Positions 24,256-32,536 of a stretch of DNA of 64,000 nt are shown here, one piece after another (positions within the stretch are counted from its first letter, which is position 1; each line of letters begins with the position of its first letter). Under the pieces are notes generated by a model. It saw only the letters and a program-made list of their open reading frames with translations, was not told the DNA's origin and did not search any database. The DNA is from DSOI01 sp041394885. GTDB lineage: Bacteria > Acidobacteriota > Terriglobia > Bryobacterales > Bryobacteraceae. Where the stretch lies: positions 124,001 to 188,000 of the forward strand of contig JAWKHI010000001.1 in assembly GCA_041394885.1 (NCBI GenBank). The letters run 5' to 3'. Both the position numbers and the translations under genes were made by a program.

Positions 24256-25575
24256 ATGCACACACCGAATCTTACCCGCCGCCAGTTGCTCGCCGGACTC
24301 GCCGCGCCGGGCTTCCTGAAAGGCGCGCCGAAAAAGCCGAACATCCTGCTCATCATGGCCGACGACCTCGGCTATGAATGCCTTTCCTGCTACGGAAGCA
24401 CCTCCTACCGCACCCCCCACCTCGACCGCCTCGCCGGATCCGGCATTCGCTTCACGCACGCCTACGCGCAGCCGCTGTGCACCCCCACCCGCACCCAGTT
24501 GATGACCGGCCGCTATCTCTACCGCAACTGGAAAGCCTTCGGCATTCTGGACCCCAAAGAGAAGACCTTTGGCCACTACATGCGCGCCGGCGGCTACCGC
24601 ACCGCCATCGCCGGAAAATGGCAGTTCTGGAGTTACAATCCGCCGGACTTCTGGCCCCAGTGGCGCGGGAAAGGAATGCTCGCCAAAGATGCCGGCTTCG
24701 ACCAGTGGTGCCTCTGGCACACCGGCCATACCGAAGACAAAGGATCCCGGTACGGCGACCCTACCTACGAAGTGAACGGCCAACTCCTTCAGACTCAGAA
24801 GGACAAATACGGGCCGGACGTTTACGCTGACTTTCTCACTGGTTTCATGTCCACCAACAAGGCGCGCCCTTGGTTTTGCTACTATCCCATGGCCCTCACC
24901 CACGGCCCGTTCACGGCCACGCCCAAGAGTGCCAAGTGGAACACCGCCCGGCTCCAGAACGATCGATCCCAGTTCAAGGACATGGTGGAGTACATGGACG
25001 ACGTCATCGGCCGCTTAGTGGCGGGGCTCGACCGCGACGGTCAACTCGACAACACCCTGATTCTGTTTTATGGCGACAACGGCACAGACCGCTCCATCCA
25101 GTCGCGCCTCGGCGAGCGCGTCATCCAGGGCGGCAAGGGGCTACCCACCGACGCGGGCACTCGCGTGCCCCTCATCGCCAATTGGCGCGGAGTCACCCCG
25201 CAAGGCCAGGTCCTCGACGATTTGATTGATTCCACCGACTTTCTCCCCACCATCGCGGAGGCCGGCGGCGTCAAGCTCCCGCGCCGCGAGATCTTCGACG
25301 GAGTCTCCTTCCTCCCTCGCCTGCGTGGGCAGCCCGGCACCCCGCGCGAGTGGCAATTCTGCCACTTCGACCCGTTGCCAGGCGACGGCAAACTCGGCTA
25401 TCACCGGATCCGGTACGCCCGCACCCAGCGCTACAAACTGTACGAGGATGGACGCTTCTTCGACATCGCCCATGACGAACTGGAGAAAAACCACATCCCG
25501 CCCGGCAAGGGTGGCGACGAAGCCCAACAGGTTCGCCTCCGGCTCTGGGATGTCCTGGACCGCCACCGCAACTGA
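24256..25575 (+). CDS. Sulfatase (arylsulfatase A family), secreted
   Basis: A 439-aa type I sulfatase with a Tat-like leader (TRRQLLAGLAAPGF). The metal-binding start is ILLIMADDLGYE, and the formylglycine site is LCTPTRTQLMTGRY with Cys75 (C-x-P-x-R). GKWQF supplies the active-site Lys, and FYGDNGTD the C-terminal metal ligands. It probably removes sulfate esters from a polysaccharide or small ester outside the cytoplasm. A formylglycine-generating enzyme is needed and is not in the window. It appears to be transcribed alone or with the lectin-like gene. Confidence 0.9.
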   Translation: MHTPNLTRRQLLAGLAAPGFLKGAPKKPNILLIMADDLGYECLSCYGSTSYRTPHLDRLAGSGIRFTHAYAQPLCTPTRTQLMTGRYLYRNWKAFGILDPKEKTFGHYMRAGGYRTAIAGKWQFWSYNPPDFWPQWRGKGMLAKDAGFDQWCLWHTGHTEDKGSRYGDPTYEVNGQLLQTQKDKYGPDVYADFLTGFMSTNKARPWFCYYPMALTHGPFTATPKSAKWNTARLQNDRSQFKDMVEYMDDVIGRLVAGLDRDGQLDNTLILFYGDNGTDRSIQSRLGERVIQGGKGLPTDAGTRVPLIANWRGVTPQGQVLDDLIDSTDFLPTIAEAGGVKLPRREIFDGVSFLPRLRGQPGTPREWQFCHFDPLPGDGKLGYHRIRYARTQRYKLYEDGRFFDIAHDELEKNHIPPGKGGDEAQQVRLRLWDVLDRHRN

Positions 25576-25669
25576 GGCTCCCGGTGTAAAATAGGAAGAT
25601 ACGGTCGTGATCGGAGGCGAGCGTGGCTTGTCGTCACCCTCCCTCGCAGCCGGTTATCGGAGTTCGTCG

Positions 25670-26218
25670 ATGAAGCAACCCGGAAATCCATCCACCCACC
25701 CGGCGCCTCGTGCTAAGTTGAATGCCGTCAGTTCGCAAACTGCGATCGATGCCGCTCAACAAATGCAACTGTTCGAACGTGCTATGGGTGCTTTCCACAA
25801 GCGAAACTTCAAGGAGGCCGGCGCCCTGTTCGCCCAGGCCGCCACCGGCCCGGAAGTGGATATGGCGCACACCGCGTCCACGCACAAGCTGATGTGCGAG
25901 CGCCGGCTCGATACGGCCGAACCGGTGCTGGAGAGCCCCGAGGACGCCTACACCTACGGCGTCTCGCTCATGAATCAAGGATCCTTGGACGAGGCCGAAA
26001 CCGTGCTCCGCCAAGCTCTGCAGCAGGACGAAGCAGCCGGCCACGTCCATTACGCCTTGGCCATCTGCACCGGCCAGCGGGGCAATCCGGCCGCCGCGGC
26101 GCGCCATCTGCGCCGCGCCATCGAACTCGCCCCCGAGAATCGAACCGCGGCTCGGAACGACCACGAATTCCAGTCCCTCGCCCGGATTCCCGAAATTCGG
26201 GAAGTCCTTGGATTATAG
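25670..26218 (+). CDS. TPR-repeat protein
   Basis: A 182-aa helical protein. Helix pairs with TPR spacing are visible at FERAMGAFHKRNFKEAGALFAQAA, AYTYGVSLMNQGSLDEAETVLRQAL and VHYALAICTGQRGNPAAAARHLRRAIELAPEN. A short tail ending in RIPEIREVLGL closes it; no signal or membrane helix is seen. It should act as a scaffold for protein contact. The ATG at 25670 has CGGAG at good spacing; the GTG at 25607 is an alternative that adds a non-TPR tail. The broken yvcK gene follows after 47 bases and glmU lies beyond. Confidence 0.7.
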   Translation: MKQPGNPSTHPAPRAKLNAVSSQTAIDAAQQMQLFERAMGAFHKRNFKEAGALFAQAATGPEVDMAHTASTHKLMCERRLDTAEPVLESPEDAYTYGVSLMNQGSLDEAETVLRQALQQDEAAGHVHYALAICTGQRGNPAAAARHLRRAIELAPENRTAARNDHEFQSLARIPEIREVLGL

Positions 26219-26265
26219 ACGCCACTGACGGAGAATAAAGCTTTGCTGCCCGGAACAACACTCCT

Positions 26266-27350
26266 GTGAGCCTGTCCAAGCAAGTCATCCCGCTTCACGG
26301 CCCCTTGCGCATACTCGCCATTGGCGGCGGCACCGGTCTCTCTTCCCTGTTGCGGGGGCTAAAGGAGTACGTGCCGCCGGCAAGCGCTCTGGCGGAGTCA
26401 CTCCCCTCCCGGCTTCCTCACATCGAAGTCACAGCGGTGGTGACCGTCACCGACGATGGCGGCAGTTCCGGACGCCTGCGCCGGGAGTTGGATATCCTGC
26501 CCCCAGGCGATATTCGCAACTGCATGGTCGCCCTTTCCGAAGATGAGGCACTGCTGTCCCAGCTTTTTTCAGTACCGATTCGAGGAAGGACGCCAACCAA
26601 AAGGGACACAGCTTCGGCAATCTCTTTCTCACCGCTCTTACCCACATCACGGGCGACTTCGGCAAGGCCGTCAAGCTCTCCTCGGAGAGTGCTCGCCTCC
26701 CGGGGACGCATCTTCCACGTCCACGGCCGCGAATGTCACCTTGGAAGCGGTTCTCGAAGACGGCACCGCGTCGCCAGCCGTCAGCCGCAGCAAGCTCCGA
26801 ATCAAATCCATCGCGCGTAGAAGCGCTGCAAACCGCTCAACGAGACACTCACCGCCATCGAACAGGCCGATCTGATCTGCCTCGGCCCCAGCTCCTCCAC
26901 TACTAGCGTGATCCCTAATCTGCTGGTGGACAGATTCGGAGGCGATCGAGAAATTCACGCGCCGCAAATGCTACTTCGTCAACCTGATGTGGCAGCCGGG
27001 CGAGACTATGGAAATTTCTCGGCCGGTGACCACGTTCGCGAATTGTTCCGGCACTCCTATCCGGGTCGGTGGACACGGTTGCTTGATCAACACACGGCCC
27101 ATCATCGGGTCTCGCCGCCGCCGTTACGCGGCCCCAAACCGTGTTTCCCGTGCCGAACGACTATCCGGTGCTGGCCGGAAATGCAGCTCCGTGTCGTCGA
27201 GGCGGCATCTGCTGGCCGCGGAACAGATCCGGCACTCGCCCCAGGCCATCGCAGGCGTCGCCGTCCGAACTCGCCCCAGGAATCCCGAGCCTCCCGCCTC
27301 GGGATGCGTGGTTCCGCCATCGCCGCCACCGGAGGCTATTGAAGATCATT
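26266..27350 (+). pseudogene. yvcK: YvcK/GlmR-type (CofD-like) protein, degraded
   Basis: The first frame begins as a true YvcK protein (RILAIGGGTGLSSLLRGLKEY, then VTDDGGSSGRLRRE and PPGDIRNCMVALSED). It then breaks near 26564 where a T-run carries an extra base. Later family motifs appear in other frames: GHSFGNLFLTALTHITGDFGKAV, VLASRGRIF, TAANVTLEAVLEDGT, NETLTAIEQADLICLGP, CYFVNLMWQPGET, LINTRPI and EQIRHSPQAIAGVAV. At least six frame changes are needed, so no functional protein can be made. Intact YvcK binds UDP-sugars and in Firmicutes tunes GlmS; the neighbour glmU makes UDP-GlcNAc, which makes the loss notable. Confidence 0.85.
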
Positions 27351-27439
27351 CCTGGCGTGTGTACGGAATTTCCGCGACTCCGCCGATCCTAAAAAGGGGG
27401 CCGGCCTCGAGCAAGGCAATGAACGGCCCGGGAGGAAAG

Positions 27440-28852
27440 ATGAACGAGCGAGTAAGCGTCGCGATCCTGGCCGCCGGCCTTGGTACGCGCATGAAGTCCA
27501 AGCAGGCCAAGGTTTTGCATAGGGCCGGCGGTCTCAGTCTGGTTGAGCATGTGGTGCGCGCGGCGCGCTCGGTCGCTGGCGCCGAGGACATCGTCGCCGT
27601 GGTGGGCCATCAGGCGCAGAAGGTGCAGGACACACTTGCCCCCTACGGTGTCCGGTTTGCGGAACAGCGAGAGCAAAAAGGCACCGGGCATGCCCTCGAA
27701 ATGTGCCGCCAGGCGCTCGAGCCGGCCGGCGGATTTGTCGTCGTCCTTTATGGCGATTGTCCCCTCCTGAAGGCCGAGACTGTGCTGGACCTGGTAAGCC
27801 GCACGCGCGAGTCCGGCGTTGCCGCCACTCTTATCACAACGATCCTCGACAACCCCCACGGCTACGGCCGCATCGTGCGTGACCCGGCCGGCAACGTCAC
27901 CGCCATCGTGGAAGAGAAGGCCGCCTCGCAGGATCAGAAGCTCATCCGCGAGATCAATTCCGGCATCTATTGCTTCCGCGCCGATCTGCTTTGGTCGCAC
28001 CTCGGCCGCATCCAGCCCAATTCCGCTTCGGGAGAAATCTACCTCACGGATATGGTGGAGATCCTTCGCGCCGAGGGCCACCCGGTGGCTCCCATGCTCC
28101 TCGACGACTCGAGCGAATTGCTCGGCATCAATACCCGCGTCGAACTTGCCGAAGTCGACCGCCTGTTCCGCCAGCGTAAGACGCTGCAACTCATGCTCGA
28201 CGGAGTCACCATCGAGCAACCCGACACCGTCGCCATTGACCAGGACGTTACCATCGGCCGGGACACCGTCGTCGAACCCTTCACCCGCATCCTCGGACGC
28301 ACCGCCATCGGCGAGGATTGCCGCATCGGGTCCGGCTCCGTGATTCGAGACTCCGTTCTCGAAGACGGCGTTCTCATCGACTCCTACACGCTCATCGGGA
28401 CCTCACGCGTAGGCAGGGACGCCCACGTCGGCCCCTTCTCGCGACTCCGTCTGGATAACGACGTGGAACCCGGCGCGCACATTGGCAACTTTGTCGAGCT
28501 CAAGAAAACCCGCCTCGGCGCCGGATCCAAGGCCATGCATCTCGCCTATCTCGGCGATTCGGAAATCGGCGCGGGCGCGAACATCGGAGCAGGCACCATC
28601 ACGTGCAACTACGACGGGACCGCCAAGCATAAAACCCGCATCGGCAAGGGCGCTTTCGTCGGCAGCAATTCCACCCTGGTCGCCCCGATCGAGGTGGGCG
28701 AAGGCAGCTACGTCGCGGCCGGCTCGGTGATCACAGACGCGGTTCCGGAAGACAATCTCGCCCTCGGCCGCGCCCGCCAGACCCTCAAGCCCGGGTGGCC
28801 CAGCCGCCGCAAGGCCGCCGCCAAGCCCAAGGAACCGGTCACGGCCCGTTAG
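27440..28852 (+). CDS. glmU: Bifunctional UDP-GlcNAc pyrophosphorylase / GlcN-1-P acetyltransferase
   Basis: A 470-aa two-domain enzyme. The N-terminal uridylyltransferase (1-230) starts AILAAGLGTRMKSKQAKVLH with the nucleotide loop and Lys24. GDCPLL carries the metal Asp. The C-terminal left-handed beta-helix (about 250-450) has GAGANIGAGTITCNYDG and KTRIGKGAFVGSNSTLVAPI, with the acetyltransferase His/Lys residues. It makes UDP-GlcNAc for peptidoglycan and LPS. The ATG at 27440 is preceded by GGAGG; the frame is open upstream only through the dead yvcK. It ends in an inverted repeat shared with the convergent sulfatase gene. Confidence 0.94.
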   Translation: MNERVSVAILAAGLGTRMKSKQAKVLHRAGGLSLVEHVVRAARSVAGAEDIVAVVGHQAQKVQDTLAPYGVRFAEQREQKGTGHALEMCRQALEPAGGFVVVLYGDCPLLKAETVLDLVSRTRESGVAATLITTILDNPHGYGRIVRDPAGNVTAIVEEKAASQDQKLIREINSGIYCFRADLLWSHLGRIQPNSASGEIYLTDMVEILRAEGHPVAPMLLDDSSELLGINTRVELAEVDRLFRQRKTLQLMLDGVTIEQPDTVAIDQDVTIGRDTVVEPFTRILGRTAIGEDCRIGSGSVIRDSVLEDGVLIDSYTLIGTSRVGRDAHVGPFSRLRLDNDVEPGAHIGNFVELKKTRLGAGSKAMHLAYLGDSEIGAGANIGAGTITCNYDGTAKHKTRIGKGAFVGSNSTLVAPIEVGEGSYVAAGSVITDAVPEDNLALGRARQTLKPGWPSRRKAAAKPKEPVTAR

Positions 28853-28890
28853 GAGCGCAAAGGCCGCTCCGGCGCGGTTTCCAAGCTGAC

Positions 28891-28942
28891 AGAAACCCGC
28901 CCTCACAGGGCGCCGGGGCGTGTCCTTTTAGCGCGGGTTTCT
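28891..28942. terminator. Inverted repeat between convergent glmU and sulfatase genes
   Basis: AGAAACCCGC (28891-28900) and its exact complement (28933-28942) flank a 32-base GC-rich loop. It lies between two converging stop codons and could serve as a two-way terminator. The large loop and weak T-runs lower the confidence. Confidence 0.4.
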
Positions 28943-28949
28943 CAAAAGC

Positions 28950-30428
28950 CTACTTCCGCCTGTAGGTGTATGTCGCGAAATCGAAATCGAATTGTGACCG
29001 CTCCGGCTGCGCGGGAGCACTCATAGCCGGCAGCCAGCGCGCCAAGTCCTTCTTCAAGGCCGTGTGCTTGGGATCGCCGGCCAGATTCCGCCACTCGTTG
29101 GGATCGTTCTTTCGATCGTAAAGCTCCTCGCCGCCATCCCGATAGTGGATGTATCGCCACTGCTCGGTCAGCACCGCGTGATTGCCTTGCAGATAGGTAG
29201 ACACGGCAGGCTTACGCTTCGCCCTGGCATCGCGCAGCAAAGGCAGAAGTGATTCTCCGTCCAGATCCGATTTCGCCGGCAGTCCGCACATCTCCACCAG
29301 TGTTGGATATATGTCGAGCAGGCTCACCGGCTGCGGGCGGGCGCGACCAGTAGACCCTACGCCCGGCCCCGCCCAGATCATTGGCACATGCGTCGACCGC
29401 TGCCATAGCGTCGACTTGTGCCAGTGCCGTTTCTCACCGAGATGCCATCCGTTGTCGGACCAAAACACCAGAATCGTGTTGTTAGCGTGGGCGCTGTTGT
29501 CGAGCGCACGAACCACGCGGCCCACCAGTGCATCGGCAAACGAGATGGCGGCCAGATAGGAGCGCACCGCATCGCGCCACTTCCCTTCCTTCAAAATGCG
29601 TTCATGCTCGGAACGCCGGAATGCGGCGAATTCCTGGCCAATCGCGGGGATGTCGTCCAGATCGTTATCGGGCACCTCCGGCATCCGGATCTTGTCGGGC
29701 GGATACAGATCGTAGTAGTTCTGCGGCGCAAACATCGGGATGTGGGGATGCCACAGGCCGATAGCGAGAAAGAAAGGCTTTTCCTGCGGCTTGGACAAGA
29801 ACCGTTCGCCGTACTCCACCGCGCGCATATCGCCGTAGTCGTTCTCTTTGTAGAAGGGTATCGTACCCCAATCGAACTCACCCTGGAAATTGTCGATTCC
29901 GTTGAACGGATGCCCGGGAGGATTCGGAATCTTTTTCACCCACGGATACCATTCCGCCCGCCGGTACCAAGGGTCATCGAACTGCTGCAGCTGAAAGTCG
30001 TTCCACTGATCCGGCGGATTGAATCCGGCCACATGATGGAACACTTTGCCCGCCCCGGCCGCATGGTATCCGTTGCTTCGGAAGTACTGCGGCATCGTCA
30101 CCACGTCCGGCAGCACCGGACGCCAGTACTGCTCGTTGTTATAAATTCCCGTTGTGGATGGCGCGCGGCCTGTCAGCAGCGCCGTCCGCGACGGGTTGCA
30201 CACGGGAGCCGCGCAGTGGGCGTCGGAAAACAAGACGCCGCGCCGCGCCAGCGCATCGATGTTGGGCGTCTTCACCCCGGGGTATCCGCGCAGACATCCG
30301 ACCCAGTCGTTCATGTCATCCACCGAAAGAAGCAAGACGTTGGGACGTTTTGGATCCGCCGCCGAAGCGGCTGCTCCCCCGGCGGCAGCCCCCAGAAAGT
30401 GGCGTCGCGTCATCGAGTCTGTCGGCAT
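28950..30428 (-). CDS. Sulfatase (iduronate-2-sulfatase-like), secreted
   Basis: A 492-aa type I sulfatase with a Tat-like leader (MTRRHFLGAAAGG). It has VLLLSVDDMNDWVG for metal binding and the formylglycine site APVCNPSRTALLTGR with Cys77 in C-x-P-S-R. GKVFHH replaces the usual GKWH, a known variant in iduronate sulfatase-like enzymes. FWSDNGWHLGEKRHWHKST is the typical iduronate-sulfatase C-terminal motif. The start has a strong AAGGAGAAGGA site. It is the last gene of the minus-strand run behind the frameshifted galT, 12 bases away, so it may be co-transcribed. Confidence 0.9.
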   Translation of the reverse strand: MPTDSMTRRHFLGAAAGGAAASAADPKRPNVLLLSVDDMNDWVGCLRGYPGVKTPNIDALARRGVLFSDAHCAAPVCNPSRTALLTGRAPSTTGIYNNEQYWRPVLPDVVTMPQYFRSNGYHAAGAGKVFHHVAGFNPPDQWNDFQLQQFDDPWYRRAEWYPWVKKIPNPPGHPFNGIDNFQGEFDWGTIPFYKENDYGDMRAVEYGERFLSKPQEKPFFLAIGLWHPHIPMFAPQNYYDLYPPDKIRMPEVPDNDLDDIPAIGQEFAAFRRSEHERILKEGKWRDAVRSYLAAISFADALVGRVVRALDNSAHANNTILVFWSDNGWHLGEKRHWHKSTLWQRSTHVPMIWAGPGVGSTGRARPQPVSLLDIYPTLVEMCGLPAKSDLDGESLLPLLRDARAKRKPAVSTYLQGNHAVLTEQWRYIHYRDGGEELYDRKNDPNEWRNLAGDPKHTALKKDLARWLPAMSAPAQPERSQFDFDFATYTYRRK

Positions 30429-30440
30429 GGTTCCTTCTCC

Positions 30441-31441
30441 TTACATGAGCCCGGCGTCGCGCAAAAACTGCGCGGCGACTTCCGGTGGTGTGGGGTTGAT
30501 ATAGAATCCCGTTCCCCATTCAAATCCCGCGACCTTGGTCAGCTTGGGCATGATTTCAATGTGCCAATGATAGTGGGTCATCGCGCCTTCCTGCACCGGC
30601 GCGGTGTGGACCACATAGTTGTAGGCGGGAAGCTCGAGCACGGTGTCCATCTTGCGCAGCACCATCCGCAACATCCACGCCAGATTCGCCGCCTGCGGCC
30701 CCTCCATGGTCTCGAAGTGCGAGGCATGGCGGCGCGGAACGATCCAGGTTTCGAACGGAAATCGCGGCGCGTAGGGCGAAATCGCCATGAAGTGTTCCGT
30801 CTCGAGCACCACCCGTGTGCCGTCGCGGTCTTCCCACGGACGATGTCGCAGAAGATACAGCGCTCACGGAAGTTGTAGTAACGAAGGGAGCCTTCCAGCT
30901 CTTCCTGCACCTGGCGCGGCACAATCGGCAGCGCGATCAGTTGCGAATGGGTGTGCTCGAGCGAGGCGCCGGCCGCCTCGCCGTGATTCTTGAACAGGAT
31001 CACGTACCGCAGCCGGTCGTCTTTTTTGAGATCGAGGATCCGGTCCCGGTATGCCCAGAGGACCTCTTCGATCTGCTTTTCCGTCAGCGCCGCCAGGGTC
31101 TGTTCGTGATCGGCGGATTCGATGATCACCTCATGAACACCGATCCCGTTCATGCGGTCGTACAGGCCTTCGCCCGCGCGCTCCAGGTCGCCTTCCACTC
31201 GCAGCGCTGGGAACTTGTTCGGCACCACTCGCAGCGTCCAGCCGGGCGTGTTCGGTGCGCTGCCGTTCCGGTAGGCGAGCACTTCCGGGGGAGTCCGCTC
31301 TTCGTTACCCGGGCAAAATGGACATACTTTGACGCCGCGAACCTCGGCCGGGGGATGATGGAAGTCGTTCGGACGCCGCGCCCGCTCGACGGCGATGATC
31401 ACCCAACGTCCCGTGACGGGGTCTTTCCTTAGCTCAGGCAA
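30441..31441 (-). pseudogene. galT: Galactose-1-phosphate uridylyltransferase, single frameshift
   Basis: Two frames make one GalT. The first (from 31441) has PELRKDPVTGRWVIIA, the Zn pair VCPFCPGNEE, and LEHTHSQL as the active-site H-x-H; it ends in CIFCDIVRG. The second continues VVLETEHFMAISPYAPRFPFE and ends with HYHWHIEIMPKL, the second His cluster. Adding one C in the plus-strand CCC at 30833-30835 restores 333 codons, the normal length, so the lesion is one missing base in a short homopolymer. Either the gene has just died or this is a sequence error. The enzyme would move UMP between glucose-1-P and galactose-1-P. The TTG at 31441 has TATAAT 6 bases before it. Confidence 0.8.
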
Positions 31442-31447
31442 GCGCCC

Positions 31448-31453
31448 ATTATA
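31448..31453 (-). promoter_or_regulatory. -10 box (TATAAT) of galT, leaderless position
   Basis: A perfect TATAAT on the minus strand ends 6 bases before the TTG at 31441, at the end of the yraN coding region. This puts the transcription start at the initiation codon and supports 31441 as the true start. Confidence 0.5.
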
Positions 31454-31946
31454 TCGTCCGGTGCCGGGGATCACGGCCCGCGTCACCCGCGGGGGCCGCC
31501 GCGCCCCGAAACGCGAAACCGGCGCCGGCCGGAGCGAACGCATCGCGAAAGTGTGCGATGCCGTCCGGCCGCTCGAACACCACGTTCACAACGTCGAAGC
31601 GGACGCTCGGATGTTCCAGACCCGTCCGCCGGACATAGTCGAGCGCCGCGTAGATGATCTTGCGGCGCTTCGCGTCACCGATGGCCCGATCCGGCGCTCC
31701 ATGCTCCTCCGTCGCGCGGGACTTCACCTCGATGAAGACGAGGTCGCCGCCATCCCACGCAATCAGATCCACCTCGGCCCCGCCTGACGGTGTCTTGTAG
31801 TTGCGCGCCACCACCGTCATACCGCGGCGCTCGAGAAAACGGTGGGCCAGATCCTCGCCGCGCCGCCCCGCCGCCAAGTCCGCGTGCCATCGCCCGCGCC
31901 TTGCACGGTGCCGGACATCGTCCAGCAGCCGGAAAAGCCAATGCAT
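31449..31946 (-). CDS. yraN: YraN/UPF0102-family nuclease-fold protein
   Basis: A 165-aa protein with the restriction-endonuclease-like core of UPF0102. Present are GRRGEDLAHRFLERRGMTVVARNYK, GGAEVDLIAWDGGDLVFIEVKSR with the D and E-x-K catalytic pattern, and RRKIIYAALDYVRRT. The family is thought to be a DNA-processing nuclease, function unsettled. It is about 40 residues longer than usual, with an Ala/Gly-rich tail that overlaps the galT promoter box. The ATG at 31946 overlaps the stop of the upstream methyltransferase (TGATG), so the two are coupled. Confidence 0.85.
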   Translation of the reverse strand: MHWLFRLLDDVRHRARRGRWHADLAAGRRGEDLAHRFLERRGMTVVARNYKTPSGGAEVDLIAWDGGDLVFIEVKSRATEEHGAPDRAIGDAKRRKIIYAALDYVRRTGLEHPSVRFDVVNVVFERPDGIAHFRDAFAPAGAGFAFRGAAAPAGDAGRDPRHRTI

Positions 31947-32473
31947 CACTTGCGGACTTCCAATTCGAACTCCATCACCTTCCCTCGAATCACAAAGCAG
32001 AGATAGTGCTCCCAAAATTTCCGGAAGCGCGGAACATGGTTCACCAGCATCTCGAAACCGAGGTATCTCCAGAGTGCTAGTAACTTTACCCGGACCGAAA
32101 TCTCCCGGAATCTGGCACGTGAGTAATAGCCGAAGCCTCCGTGATTCTCGCCGAAGTAGCGGAAGGAATAGGTGTTGAGGTGCCATTTGTGCGTCGGGTC
32201 GCACCAGGAGCTGAAATCGGTGTAATGAGGTGTTGCGACGAGGACTCGCGCGCCGTTGCGGCCCAGGCGGTGAAACTCCTCCATCGTGGCGATCACGTCT
32301 CCGACGTGCTCAATCAGGTGAATCGCCCGGATCCGGTCGAACGTGGAATCGCGAAATGGATACGGCAGATGGTCGACGTCGCAAAGCACATCCGCGCGCG
32401 AAGCGGGGTTGTTGTCGATCCCGATTGCACCCGGATATTTGTTGATCCCACAGCCGACGTCGAGCGTGCGCAT
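31946..32473 (-). CDS. Class I SAM-dependent methyltransferase
   Basis: A 175-aa enzyme beginning TLDVGCGINKYPGAIGIDNN, the SAM-binding glycine motif I and acidic loop. LPYPFRDSTFDRIRAIHLIEHV follows, then RNGARVLVATPHYTDF, as in small Methyltransf_11-type proteins. The second half (FRYFGENHGGFGYYSRARF) would bind the substrate, which is unknown; similar proteins sit in cell-surface sugar clusters. The ATG at 32473 directly precedes motif I; a GTG at 32524 is an alternative. TAGCAT lies 7 bases before the ATG, so the transcript may be leaderless. It is coupled to yraN. Confidence 0.8.
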   Translation of the reverse strand: MRTLDVGCGINKYPGAIGIDNNPASRADVLCDVDHLPYPFRDSTFDRIRAIHLIEHVGDVIATMEEFHRLGRNGARVLVATPHYTDFSSWCDPTHKWHLNTYSFRYFGENHGGFGYYSRARFREISVRVKLLALWRYLGFEMLVNHVPRFRKFWEHYLCFVIRGKVMEFELEVRK

Positions 32474-32480
32474 TCTCTTA

Positions 32481-32486
32481 ATGCTA
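32481..32486 (-). promoter_or_regulatory. Candidate -10 box of the methyltransferase gene
   Basis: TAGCAT (TAnnnT) on the minus strand ends 7 bases before the ATG at 32473. Only a weak AAGAGA lies between. Confidence 0.4.
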
Positions 32487-32536
32487 GCCGAGCCTAAAGC
32501 AGCGAACCGGGGAGCAGGCGCCACGCATCGAACAGA

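Noticed and set aside
26266..27350. Programmed frameshifting in yvcK
   Set aside because: At least six shifts in both directions with no slippery site pattern; simple decay explains it better.
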